Below, piece after piece: positions 1 through 11,605 of a stretch of 64,000 bases of DNA. The position numbers were made by a program, and so were the translations under genes. Below the pieces are notes generated by a model. It was not told where the DNA came from, made no database searches, and saw only the letters and a list, made by a program, of their open reading frames with translations. Numbering within the stretch: the stretch's first letter is position 1; each line of letters opens with the position of its first letter. Origin of the DNA: Montifringilla adamsi (taxonomy: Eukaryota; Chordata; Aves; Passeriformes; Passeridae). The stretch is taken from contig JAGGNK010006448.1 of assembly GCA_017590115.1 (NCBI GenBank), forward strand, positions 4,014,589-4,078,588, read 5' to 3'.

Positions 1-3000
1 GGTGCATGAGAGTGTACTTGCTTCTTAAGAATTTATCTGTCTTTCACCATAAATTAATTCATGGCATCATAATAATTCCCACAGCAACCAGCTGTGATGT
101 AACAAGTAGATTTGAGTTTTAGAGAAAAGACTGAGCATGGCATGCATGAGTGCATAAATTTCTGAAAAAAATTGTGTCTGTTTACATTTAGGGAAGGTGG
201 TGTAAAGCAAGAATCACTTGGGTTAATGACACAGGTTCAGTGTCCAGTGTTATTTTTTATTCCAGAAATTTTGCATTTCTTGTTTGAAAAATTATGTACA
301 AAATTTGTTGAGGGAATGAGTCATATTAAATACTGAGGCAAATTTCATTACTACTATTTGACAATGCTGGCTATGTAAGATGTAAGATGAACTATTTGCA
401 AAAATTAAAACAACCTTGTGCAAGTCATCAACTGATCTCTTAAAATAGTGTGTTTAGAAATATATAATATCATATTTTCTGCAGCATAATTAGCCTTAAC
501 TTCTGTGTTTTGAATAGAAAATACCTGCAGATTTTGTGTAGATTTATGGATATTAAAGAGGCCCCTTACTGAAACCTGAAATGAAGCACTAAAATTAAAA
601 CCATGACCATTCTTTACTGCCTGTAATTGACAGGCTCCTAAAGTGGTGATGAGGCAAGCTGCAGGTATCATTCCTTTGCTACAGACCACAAATGAACTCT
701 AGGGTGACTATATGCCTTTGACACCTCACATTTCAGCAGAATGAATCTGTGTCTGAGGGTCTTTGTGTAAGGATGCTCATGGGCAGCATGAACTTGGAAC
801 AAAATTAAACCAAAACAGTAAGTTTTCACTTTGGTCCTGCAATCAGTGAATTATTTCATGCTTTATTTGAGCTTGTTGTTATCCTGATCTTTTATAACAT
901 ATGTGCCTATCCAGATGCAGTTAGACTCAGGGACCCTTAAGCTGAATTCCAAGGCCTTCTTTAGTTGCAGTGAGAAATGTAATATACATATATGAATATA
1001 GATAAAGTACATAGGTACAGAAAAGTATATAAATAAAAGAAAAATTCCTGTACTCTTCTTTAGCTAGCCTAATATGAAGTGTGTGCACAGGCTATAATAT
1101 CTAAAAATATCTATAGGACATTTTAATGGTTATTGGCTCAGGAACTAATTCATTCTGTTGATACTAATTGCCTCTTTGAAATTGCATATGAATGTATCCC
1201 AGACCAGGTTTTAAAGGAAAAACCTATCCTGCAAAATAGTCTACTTATGCAGCCACCTTAATACTAATCACAATATTATAGCTTTTAATTTCAAATATAT
1301 TTTCTCCATATGAGGACTTTTTAATGACATAAAAGTCAGTTATCTTTCCCCATCCTCAAAGGCTAAGAGGGAGGTAGACAAAAAATAACAGGTTTCTTTT
1401 GCATGATCAGCTGCCAGTTTTCTTTCACATTTTTCACATTTCTTGCCACTACTTGACTTACTCAGTTTTTACATTTAAAGGAAAAGAGTGAAATATTCAG
1501 ATAAACTTGTAGACTCAATGAAAATTATAATCTGGATAGGAAGAGGCATCTAGTCCAGTCTCTTACTCAAAGCAGAAATATTGATCAGGTGCTCTGGTTC
1601 TAGTGACCTATTAGATCAATATAGAATATTTAGGAGTTTGGTTTTGGTTTTGAACACCAAAATGGAACATTAGCCTACGAAAATCTTCCAAGACTGATGA
1701 GACCAATGGGCTATGACTTCATTCAAACTCTTATGGATTTAAAGATTTATTCAAATCACACTTTTCCCTAAATATATTGTAAAGATCATCTTCTTATGTA
1801 GGTTTTCCTTCTTTTGATTTCCTTAGGCAAAAGAAAAAAAATAAATTTTTGAACTTAGCACTGTACAATTAAAACCATTGAAGTCTCCTATTTCAAGTGC
1901 AGAAACCCCAACCCATTCAGCCATATTGCAAGCAAACACTAGAAAGCTATTGATTAAAACAAGAGAAAAAACAGGATATAAAATAATCTAAAAAATAATG
2001 TCATTAAGAGTGGAATCAGAATAAACTAATTTTTTATTCTAAGTCCATTTTCAAAAAGAGAAGGTATCCATAGAACTCTCTAATCTTGTCATTCAAGCTG
2101 CTTTAAAAATATAAGCCTTTATCAGCAGAGAAGAGGATGTTAGTTCTGCTATTCAATTTTGAGCTGGCAGTAACAGTAATTTTGGTTGCTCGTGACAAGA
2201 AGGATAAATGGAGAAAGAAGAGGATCAGATGAACTGTATCAGGAAGCAGAGCTTTCAGTTTGTATTTTAGGGTTGCAAGGCAGCTGGATAATCAAAGACA
2301 TACAGGGAGGAGGCTGGCCATAGCAGCTCTTGTTCCAGACTCTGGCAGTCCTTTCTTGGCTGGCATGCCAGCTGAACTTCTTTTTTCCATCATGCTGTCC
2401 ACTTTTCAGACTGGATATCCCCCACACTGACACGTCCAGCCCTGTCATTAGAAACCATCCTTAGGTGGCATTGACAGAACTTTTCATATGCACTAATCCT
2501 TTTGATAAACAATAAATATTCATTGCTATAGATGGGGAGTAGTCAAATTTTACCTCTAAGTTTCAAGTTCCTTTTACTTCAAATGTCCCTGAAATGAAGT
2601 CTCTTACTTTTCTCTCTTCCCCTTCTCTTTACTACTCTCCTGAAGCCATGAACCCAACAGCATGTTCCTGACATTTTCTGCCCTTCTACATCCTCGATGC
2701 CATAATCCCTTCGTTGTGAGAATATACCTTTCCCAAATCCCTCAAAATCTTGTTGCACGTGCTTCCAAGACAACCCCACTGTGTCCCCACCTGTGGCTCA
2801 CAGGGTCCCGTGGCTACCATAACTTCTGGCTCTCTGAGCTCCTCTTGTCCTGCCTTGCTTGCAGACTTGTGAGCATGTCTGCCCTGCTGAATAACAGCAG
2901 GCTAGACAATGATCTTTAGATCACTTTGGGACACAGTGGTTTCAGATTTGTTGTGGTCTTGACCCTTAGGACTAAGAGACAGGGCATAAACTCAAGCTAA

Positions 3001-3350
3001 GCCGTGGCAGTGGTTCTGATCTTGAGCTTGCCCACATTCCCTCCCTTAGTCTTTAACAGCACAAATGCACCCCCTCTATCCCAATGTCTACATCTGAAGT
3101 CCAGCTGCAGCATCACACAGCTTCTGAGCACCCCTCATCCAGACAGGGAAGTGTGTTGGAGACCACAGTGGCTCCCTCCTGCAGAAACAGAGGAGGGGAG
3201 GAGCAGGAGGAAGGGGAGAAGAGTTCATGCCTCGGTATTACCCTGGTGAAAGAATGCTAACTGGGAGCTGAAGAGCACTCATGGCATGGTGGGTTTGGAA
3301 CCACACACCAGCCTGAACTGGGGATATATCTCAGTCTGCATACCCATAAA

Positions 3351-3420
3351 TGCATGCACACACCAGGGGTGTGTGTGTGGATGGGTGCATGCATATATGC
3401 ATACAAACATATATGCACAT
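3351..3420. repeat. Alternating purine-pyrimidine (CA/TG/TA) low-complexity patch
   Basis: A run of TGCATGCACACACC is followed after three bases by GGTGTGTGTGTGG and later by GGTGCATGCATATATGCAT. The left and right parts are imperfect inverted copies. The stretch is mostly alternating purine-pyrimidine, as in degenerate CA/TG microsatellites. Confidence 0.6.
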
Positions 3421-3667
3421 TACAGCTCCCCTTGGCTGGCCACAGGCATCCAGACACATAAAAAGCAAAATGGCAACAGGCTACACTCAAGTTCTCTCAT
3501 CTGAAAGCTACAAAGTTTTCACAAAGTATGAATTTAAAGGTATTATTTATGCCATATGTATGACCTAAATGTATTCAGGTCCCCCAGACAGATTACTCTT
3601 TGTGGATGCTAACTGGTTTAGGTCATGTCCTTTATATTTATTTTCTCATTCTTTTGTTCTTTCCTCC

Positions 3668-3762
3668 TTTTTTTTTTTTTTAAGGAATACATAAAATAAA
3701 AATAAAGATAATAAAATATCATAAAATATAAATAAAATAAAATTAATAAAAATATATTAACA
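3668..3762. repeat. T14 run followed by A/T-only low-complexity tract
   Basis: Fourteen consecutive T (3668-3681) are followed by about 80 bases made almost entirely of A and T in repeated TAAAA/TAAAAT units. This is simple low-complexity sequence. No retroelement body was recognised on either side that would make the run a poly-A tail. Confidence 0.7.
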
Positions 3763-5145
3763 TAGCCTTTGAAAACTTGGGATAAACTGAAGAAAATAAA
3801 GAAACAGGCTGAGTAAAAATCAAATTTCTGCAATGGAGAAAACTGAGAAGAGCAATCTTATATTTAATTAAGAAACTGACAAATGTTTTTTCACTGAAAC
3901 CTTACAACCAAAACACATTTCAACTGGGACCAGAAAATTGCTACATCTGTACATAAAAGAAGCAGCACAATTTAAAACTGAAACTCAGTAAATTACAAAT
4001 TCTGAATGTCTTACATAACTCTATTATGAAGAAGCCTTCATTTCTGCTAAAAACCCTTGAGTAGTAATATCTGTTAGCTCTTCTTGCTCTTAGCAAATTA
4101 TCTTTTAATGGTTTAAATAAATATTACATAAATTACAGAGGCATTTTTCTGCTTTCGATAATCAGAATTTGAAATTAACACTGGTTGTAAAAAGTGATTT
4201 TATACATGAATGTTTACAAGGTAAAATATGTGGATTCAGAAGGCTGCGGAATTTGCATCATTCATCTGGTAGCTGGGGGCTTAATTCCACAGTGAATTAA
4301 AACCTGTGCCCAGCCTAATGTTCCTGTCCAGTCCCACAGTCCCCAGCTGGTATGGCCACATGGTTAAACTCATGAATTTGTGGGGAACCAGAGCCCAGGA
4401 GGCATGTCAAACATGAGCCCCATTCTTTGATGGGATAAACCAGGCAGCAAGAGACTTCCAAGTGTTTTCATGAATCTTTACAGCGTGTGTCTATGTTTAG
4501 AGCAATAAACATTAAAATCCAAGCTAAAAAAAAAAGGGTGGGGAATCTGTAGCAGTTATTTATATTAGCCAGAACTCATCTACTGTAACACAATGCACAG
4601 ATTTTTTTTTTCTAGGCCAAATAAATATGTCCTCAGGCAAATAATCTGTCTACTTAATAATTCAGTTACTGTACATATGGAGTCCCATTTTCTGTGACGA
4701 GATGGAACAGGTTCCTGTTAAAATGAATACTCTTTTCTATCTCTTCAAATTAGCAAACTGTCTCTGCAGTCTCTATTCTGGAAACATTTCCACTGGCAAA
4801 ACTAGGAATTGGGATCAAGAAGAACCAACCAGACATTTTCTAAGATTTTAATGGGTGGGTAGGGGGCTGGTGTTTGAAGGTAAGTCTCTATATCAAATAG
4901 ACAAAAGCTCATTCAAAGAAGGACTTAAGGTCAAATTTGCAGTCCAAAAATTCCAGATGACAACTGGCCTTCCAGATTCCTTATTTTTTTACCATTTTCC
5001 CTGTATTCAAAGAGTCTATCTTCTGTCTACTGCCATGCTATTTAGAATGGAAAATCACATTTCCTATCACATGTGAGTGACCCAAATCAGGAGCCAGGTA
5101 ACTAAATCCAGTGAACATGGCCAGAGCATGAACACAGGAGACATA

Positions 5146-5515
5146 AAAAATCATATAATCACAGAACAGCCTACTTTCTGGGGAACTTCCAGAGATAATC
5201 TGGTCCAAATTTCCATGGGAAAGGGAGATTAGATGGCATTGTCTAGCAGCTTGTGCCATTCCATCTTGAAAACTTGCAGTGATGAGGACTCTACCACATC
5301 CCTGGAAAGGTTATTCCAGCAACTGACTGGTCTTACTTTAAACATTTCTTTCTCATGTCAAGATGAAATTTTTACCAATTTGTACTCAGTGGCCCTTGTC
5401 TGCTCCATGTGGCTCCTTCTGAAGAGACACTCTGTCCTCTTTGAACCATCCTGTAAGTACTGTTATACTGTGATTAAGTTCCCTCAGAGACTCCACTTTT
5501 CCACACAGAAAAGGC
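5146..5515 (-). mobile_element. CR1 LINE 3' end, diverged, minus strand
   Basis: On the plus strand the block opens with degenerate copies of the CR1 terminal octamer (AATCATATAATCACAGAA). It continues with the complement of a CR1 3' untranslated region and ORF2 end: TCTGGTCCAAATTTCCATGG, then GACTCTACCACATCCCTGG, then CAGTGGCCCTTGTCTGCTCC, then CTCAGAGACTCCACTTTTCC. The element therefore runs on the minus strand, with its 3' end near 5146 and 5' truncation near 5515. It is more diverged than the copy at 10.0-11.6 kb. Any open frame across it on the plus strand is antisense noise. Confidence 0.85.
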
Positions 5516-5524
5516 CAATCATTT

Positions 5525-5549
5525 TCTCTCTCCCTCTCTCTCTCTCTCT
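5525..5549. repeat. (TC)n microsatellite
   Basis: An interrupted CT/TC dinucleotide run lies just beyond the 5'-truncated side of the CR1 fragment. Confidence 0.85.
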
Positions 5550-8500
5550 TTTATTTTTTCTGATAACTGACACGTAATCATGTTAACGCAGGAAACTTGT
5601 TCAGAGATTGGTAGTTACCAGAGCTGCCACAAAGGATTTGAAATCACAGGTATTCTTTCTCTGATTATGTCCTTCATCTCTCCTTTCAGTTATTCTGGAA
5701 ATCCATTTCTGTTTTGGAATGTACTGTCTGAATCAGAGCTGTTTCAATCATTCCTATGACATTTCCAGATCTTAAGGAAAGGTATTTGGAAAAAGAGGAG
5801 GAAACAGTGACCCACCTAACCAGAGGGACTGGAGGTTTGTGCAGTCCTGATGCTACAGCCTAGAGGACAGGTCTCAGACACTTAGTACTCTATGCACTTC
5901 TAGCCTGACAGGAGTGGTTTTCTGGGTGTCAGGAGATATTGAATGGTAATCCCATCAAAGTGGGCGATATCTGGAAGTCAGGATTTCATTTTCTGAGTAA
6001 CTGCTGCAGTAACAATGTCATCGGGGGAGGGCACAGATGTTACTTCTCCCTGGTATTTTCACTGAGGTGTCAGTTAAACTGTTCTTGAACTGTGCTTGGA
6101 GAGGAATTAAGTGTGATCAGTATATATTCTGAGTCATCAGAGACCACCTGAAAGGTTCACATCCCAAGGAAATGGCAGGAATCCTGCTGAGCAAAAGAGG
6201 ACAAGGGATCAGGACACACACTTCAACCAAAGTGATGGTATGTCTGGAAATAAGGAGGTGAAAATAAATTCCTACATAAATTGGATTGCTGTGATGTATC
6301 TATTGTGACTGCACCTTGGCATGGGAGAAATTAATGCAGGTGCTTTAAACATTTCACATTTTTCTGAGTCACCAGAATTATGGAAACATTCATGACTTAA
6401 ATATTTATCACAAAACCTAAGGGTCAAATCTTTGATCTTATTTCCACAGACATGTTAGAGTCTATTAGAAGTGTTTGCCCTCATGCAATGTACTGTGGAT
6501 CTACTGTAGGTCTGTAAAAGGCATTACTATATGGGAAAACTTCCTATTTTTATGCCTGAGATATGTGGGATTTGTCACAGGGTGAGTTCAGAAAATCTCA
6601 AATCTCCTTGTACAACCTGTCTGCATTAGTCTTTTAGGCTTCCTTCTGTTCTGGCTGTGTGACCCTTTCTTGCTCCTACTGCAATGTTCTGTGAGATTCT
6701 ACTAGAAGACTGTTCCCTCATTCAAGGCTAGGGCACTTTTGTATTCCCTGTCCTTTTGTACGTGTATATTTAATTAAAATTCACCAAATATTCAGTATCT
6801 CTTAAAAATATTCTTTATTATTTCTGCTGGGCTGAGAAAGTGATTGAACATTGGGGTGTATTATAAACATTTAGTGAAAAGGGTTTGAGACCCCTTTAGA
6901 GGGCACTTTGCTTTTTATTCTGCCTGCAAGGTACACCTATGCATCTTTGGTTAGAAGTGTTGAAAAGAAAAAGCAGATGAAAGCAACAGACTTTTTTGTC
7001 AAGCTGTGACAGAAATCAAATGCAAATAGATCTCAGTTCAAGACTGTTTGTTAAGTGTCACGTCAGTGAGTATTAAATGCAGCACATGTCGTTTTACAAT
7101 GAGCATACTGTATATGAATTTTATTGATTTTTTTCAAAGAGGATACATTGAATAATGTACTCTTCCTTACCAGCACCAGCTTACAAGAATGTCTTCATAC
7201 TTGTGTATGCACATTCATTAGGCTCCTAAATGCTGCTGCCTTACTTAGCACATCTTGTTTTGTGGAGGCTGGGATTCAAGCTGTAGAAAGACCTATACAA
7301 ATGATTCTCTCCCTCTGAGAAAAGTGGGACAGAGTAATTTAGACTTCCCAGCATGAAGCTGTCAATGAGCAGCTTCTCAAAATGATTCACAATTAGTGCA
7401 CCAGGCTTACACTAGGAACAGGTCCTCAGCTGATTTCCTTTCCACAAAGGAGTGAGTCTGGGGCTTCATTTTGCTATTAGGAGTCTTACAGATGTATAAA
7501 AAAGATCATCAGATCTGGTTAACTCTGCTGCACTTACATTGAAGGCTTTGTGCTATACTATGTGATAAATCTGATTTATTTATATTCTTTCAGGCAATGT
7601 ATTTTTCCAATTAATATTTAGAAAAACATGTGCCAGCATTAAATTACATGTGAAAGGTAACAGCAGCAGTATCAGGCTTATCTCCATGCACTAGAACAGA
7701 GCTCTTCATCATTCAGCAAAGGGGGCACTGCTCCATGGGAGATGTGATGTACGTCCGCTGCATTCAACTGTGTGCAGTTGCATCCTTATTTGAGCTGTGT
7801 TTGGTTTCACGTGTGCACTGCCTTCCCATTGTTTGGTGTGAGATCTCTGATTCCACAGCCACCTCCTTACAGTACTCAGGTCATCAAGGTGCTTAGAAAA
7901 GCACATCAAAATCTGTGTCAGGTAGGTAACTTGACAATATTATACATAGTGGACCATAATGGCTAGATGTTTAAATGCTATGCTAAAACATGCTAAAATT
8001 GTCCATAAAATGAAGTAATTTAATGCATTTATTGGTGATTTTAAGTATTTTAACAGCAGGCTCATTGACAGACACTCAGTGTCCTATTGAGGCTGCAAGT
8101 TACACAGAGCATTTGTGGGCCAGGCTCTTGTCTGCTGATATTTTCTCACCCACGGGGGCACAGCAGTGTCACATATGAGCCAAAACAGAGGCCAAAATCC
8201 TGATAATACCCTGAAATTCTGACTAACAAAAGGCTAATACTCAGAAAACTCTTCCTTACATGCTGAGTACTATGCAGGTCTAGATTTCTGCTGGAAATTT
8301 GCCACTTCTGCCCTTATTCCATACACAGATATTATGGATTCTTCTGAATGTTTATGATCTTAAAGAAAGGCAAAAATAGTTTGATGCACAATATTTTCCT
8401 ACATCCATGTAATCTTAAAAGTCCTCAAGCTTTACATTTCTTTTGTTTGAGAAAAAGTAGGTTTCTTAAGCAATATTTAGTGGTACCTAAATGGGCACGT

Positions 8501-8634
8501 ATCATTGATATTCTCTTAATGAAAGCAAAACTATTGTTAGTATGACCAAGCTGTGGTCTGAAAAGGGTGCAAAAGTTAAAGATTCAGCTCCTTGAGTCAT
8601 GTGATTATGCTGAGTCTACTTATGTATCCATTCA

Positions 8635-8656
8635 CTATCTATCTATCCTATCTATA
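8635..8656. repeat. (TATC)n microsatellite, short
   Basis: About five degenerate TATC/CTAT tetranucleotide units are seen. Confidence 0.75.
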
Positions 8657-9144
8657 TTTTAAAGAAAATTGATAAGCCATTAGAAAGCAGTTTCTTCTGC
8701 CTTGCAGATATTTCCTCCCTTCCAAGAAAGAAGGCAAACTGCAGTTTCTTCTGTAATGTGATGGAAAACATATGGGAAACTACCAGCATTTCTGTGAGCT
8801 AGGGAGTAATAGGCTGCATAACCCATAACTTTTGGAAGGAAAAGTTAAAGAAAAAAAATTGAAACTTGTTTCCATTTCATTGAGTTCTGAACAAACATAT
8901 GTCACCTAAACTTACTGTGCTGTTTGTTACTTTCACTGTGGCTTTAATTGTCATTTTAAAAGTTACTTGGTTTTATTGAAAAGCTTAAGTAACAATTGTT
9001 TTTTGAAACTGTATTTTAAGTCAGTCAGATATATTTGTCATACCAGGCAACATGATTTGATATAAAACCTATGCCTTTTGCATACAGCTTTCAGTCAAGT
9101 CTCAGGTTTTGAGGAAACAAAAGATAATGTCTACAATGCTTACC

Positions 9145-9170
9145 AAAAAAAAAAAAAAAAAAAAAAAAAA
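9145..9170 (+). repeat. A26 homopolymer run
   Basis: Twenty-six consecutive A follow CTTACC. I see no AATAAA signal or recognisable transcript just upstream. It may be a slippage-expanded homopolymer rather than the tail of a processed copy, but a short processed pseudogene cannot be excluded by eye. Confidence 0.85.
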
Positions 9171-9239
9171 GAAGGTTTCTTGAGTATGAAAACCATTAAC
9201 CAACTCTATTTACTAGGAAAAGTGTCTCATATTAAGACA

Positions 9240-9575
9240 TTTTTTTCTTCTTCCTCTCTACCTACACTCCTCTCAGAGGAATTTTTTGATCCGCTCTTCG
9301 TCTGATTTGTCTTTTGCAGCTGTCTCTTCACCATTTCACTTTACATTTTCTCCAAAACCATTTTTTTCCATGTCTGCCTCCTTTAGGGAGTCCTGTTATA
9401 TTTCTATTCTTTTGCTTCTTTTTCACCTCTTTTATGATTTTCTTCCAGAGCCTTCTTTACTCATCCCACAGTCATTCTTGCAATCTCAAATCTTCTTTGC
9501 ATTGTTTGCCTTGCCTTTGCTTGTAGTTCTTCCCTACAGACCAAGTTCATCTTTATGTGTTCTTTGTAATGTGTC
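9240..9575 (+). other. Pyrimidine-rich block, possible ancient LINE remnant
   Basis: The plus strand is strongly biased to T and C for about 330 bases, unlike the flanks. The composition matches the more certain old LINE remnants at 39.3-40.1 kb and 53.2-55.3 kb. However, I found no diagnostic LINE motif here. The overlapping 97- and 70-codon plus-strand frames are rich in F, L and S simply because of the T/C composition. Confidence 0.3.
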
Positions 9576-10046
9576 CTGACTGCACAGAAGAGCAGTGTTT
9601 TGGCAGCTATGTTAAGAAAGCACAGGTACTATAACATAACTGCATTTTTTTTAAAACAACTGCAGGTCAAAAACAGCATTTAGGATTAGTGGTGAGTAGA
9701 AAGTCCATGCTCACCAGTACTTGTAACATGACATGTTTAAGACTGAACTGAAGCATTGAGGAGGATTATGTTTATTTTTGAGTAAGGACCAGGGCTCTGT
9801 ATGTGTGTTCTTTTCATTGTATCCGGATATTTTAGTGACTTCACACAGATATTTGCTCAAAAATGCTCTTCAAGCCTATATTCAAAAGTTAACATTTTGC
9901 CATATCAACAAACCACCAGCAGGCATGCTGACATATTGATTTGATTTTCTAATTTAATGTAATTCAGGAAATGTAAGGAAAATACATTTTTGTCAGGTTT
10001 TTTTCTTCACTTGTTAGTAAGAACCGTGTTAAACCAGGGAATCATT

Positions 10047-11605
10047 ACAGAATCACAGAACCACAGAATCACTAGCTTGGAAGAGACCATCATGTCCAAC
10101 CCAGCCCTAACACCTCAACTAAACCATGGCACCGACTGCCGCATCCAGTCTTTTTTAATCACATCCAGGGGTGGTGACTCCACCACCTCCCTTGGCAGAC
10201 CATCACTCTTTCCATAAAAAACTTTTTCCTAATATCAAACCTATATTTTCCTTGATGCAGCTTGACACTGTTGTGTGATCCTTTCTTGTTCTGTCGGTTG
10301 CTGCCTGGAGAAAGAGACCAACCCCCACCCAACCACAGCCACCTTTCAGGGAGTTGTAGGGAGTGATAAGGTCACCCCTGAGTCTCCTTTTCTCCAGGCT
10401 GAACACCCCCAGCTCCCTCAGTTGCTCCTCACAGGGTTTGTGTTCCCAGCCCCTCACCAGCCTCGTTGCCATCCCCTGGATGCACTCAAGCGTCTCAAGG
10501 TCCTTCCCAAACTGAGGGGCCCAGAACTGGACACAGCACTCCAGGTGTGGCCTCACCAGTGCCGAGTACAGGGGAAGAATGACCTCCCTGCTCCTGCTGG
10601 CCACACTGTTCCTGATATAGGCCAGGATGCCACTGGCCTTCTTGGCCACCAGAGCACACTGCTGGCTCATGTTCAACCAGCTGTCGACTCCCCAGGTCCC
10701 TTTCTTCCTGGCACTCTCCAGCCACACCGTCCCCAGCTTGTAACGCTGCAGGGGGTTATTGTGGCCAAAGTGCAGAACTCAGAACTTGGACTTCTTAAAC
10801 CTCCTCTTATTAGACTCTGCCCATGCATCCAAGCATTCCAAGTCTCTCTGCAGAGCCCTCCTACCTTCCAACAGATCGACACACGCTCCCAGCTTAGTGT
10901 CATTTCCAAATTACTGATGAAAGACTCAATCCCCTCATCCATGTCATCAATAAAGATATTGAACAGAACTGGCCCCAGCAGAGACCCCTGAGGGACACCA
11001 CTGGTGACTGTCCCCAGCTGGATGCAGCACCATTCACCACCACTCTCTGGGCCCGGCCATGCAGCCAGTTCCTAACCCAGCACAGAGTGCTCCTGTCCAA
11101 GCCGTGGGCTGTCAGCTTATCTAGGAGTATGCTGTGGGAGACAGAGTCAAAGTGCTGAACTCCAAATAGACAACATCAACAGCCTTTCCTGAATCCACCA
11201 GGCGGGCCAACTGGTCATAAAAGGAGATCAGGTTGGTCAAACACGACCTACCCCTCCTAAACCCATGCTGGCTGAGTCTGATACCCTGGCCACCCTGTAA
11301 GTGCTGCATGATGACACTCAATATAAACTGCTCCATAATCTTGCTGGATACTGAGGTTAGGCTAACTGGCCTATAATTACCAGGATCCTCCTTCCCACCC
11401 TTTTTTGTGAATGGGTATCACATTGGCCAGCTTCCAGCCATCTGGAACCTCACCAGTGAGCCAGGACTGCGAGAAAATGATGGAGAGTGGTTTTGCAAGC
11501 TCATCTGCCAGCTCCCTCATCACCCTGGGATGGATCCCATCTGGTCCCATAGATTTATGAACATTAATCCCGATTTCTGCTAGTGCATGTTCCAAAGGCA
11601 CCTGA
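10047..11605 (-). mobile_element. CR1 LINE, 5'-truncated, minus strand (about 1.56 kb)
   Basis: This is the best-preserved element in the window. Its 3' terminus is the CR1 octamer array, seen on the plus strand as ACAGAATC, ACAGAACC and ACAGAATC at 10047-10070. The 3' UTR complement and the C-terminal half of ORF2 follow, ending within the reverse-transcriptase domain near 11605. CR1 elements are typically 5'-truncated and end in a short octamer repeat rather than poly-A, which fits. The high local GC and the plus-strand 238-codon frame at 10275-10991 are side effects of the antisense CR1 sequence, not a gene. Confidence 0.95.
10203..11601 (-). pseudogene. CR1 ORF2 remnant: reverse transcriptase plus C-terminal region, frameshifted
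   Basis: Read on the minus strand, this is the C-terminal half of a CR1 ORF2 (reverse transcriptase needed for retrotransposition). The start is lost to 5' truncation. Pieces in order: 11601-11377 shows KSMGPDGIHPRV and LANVIPIHKKG. A frameshift near 11400 leads to 11336-11121, with SQHGFRRGRSCLTNL and DVVYLEFS. Around 11100-10960 are RAQRVVVNG and, in another frame, [11 protein letters not shown]. Then 10727-10203 is open for 174 codons with [38 protein letters not shown] and [10 protein letters not shown]. The motif-A Asp of the usual YLDF is Glu. The usual FADD reads as FGND at 10899-10910, beside a one-base deletion. It cannot encode an active enzyme. Confidence 0.92.

Larger units (their letters stand above)
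1..5145. other. AT-rich noncoding DNA, no gene recognised
   Basis: Both strands hold only short open frames (94 codons or fewer) with no recognisable domain and no consistent codon pattern. The stretch from about 2580 to 3250 is richer in C and T and in GC than its surroundings, but I could not assign it to a repeat family. No tRNA, rRNA or retroelement end was recognised. It is most likely intergenic or deep intronic sequence. Confidence 0.6.
5550..10046. other. AT-rich noncoding DNA, no gene recognised
   Basis: Apart from the simple repeats and the pyrimidine-rich block listed separately, this holds only short open frames without recognisable motifs. A 13-bp direct repeat (GCAGTTTCTTCTG) occurs at 8687-8699 and 8741-8753. 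I see no transposon body between the two copies that would make them target-site duplications. Confidence 0.6.

Noticed and set aside
5250..5300. GAGGACTCTACCACATCCCTGG considered as conserved coding sequence because similar text recurs at 10.16 and 28.81 kb
   Set aside because: All three occurrences are the same position in the antisense of CR1 3' ends.
8687..8753. 13-bp direct repeats considered as target-site duplications
   Set aside because: Only about 40 bp lie between them, with no transposon ends or tail.
9145..9170. A26 run considered as the tail of a processed pseudogene
   Set aside because: No polyadenylation signal, coding remnant or target-site duplication was seen upstream.
10275..10991. 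238-codon plus-strand open frame, the longest in the window
   Set aside because: It is the antisense of a CR1 ORF2 and 3' UTR. The minus strand carries the reverse-transcriptase motifs, and the plus-strand translation is proline-rich nonsense.
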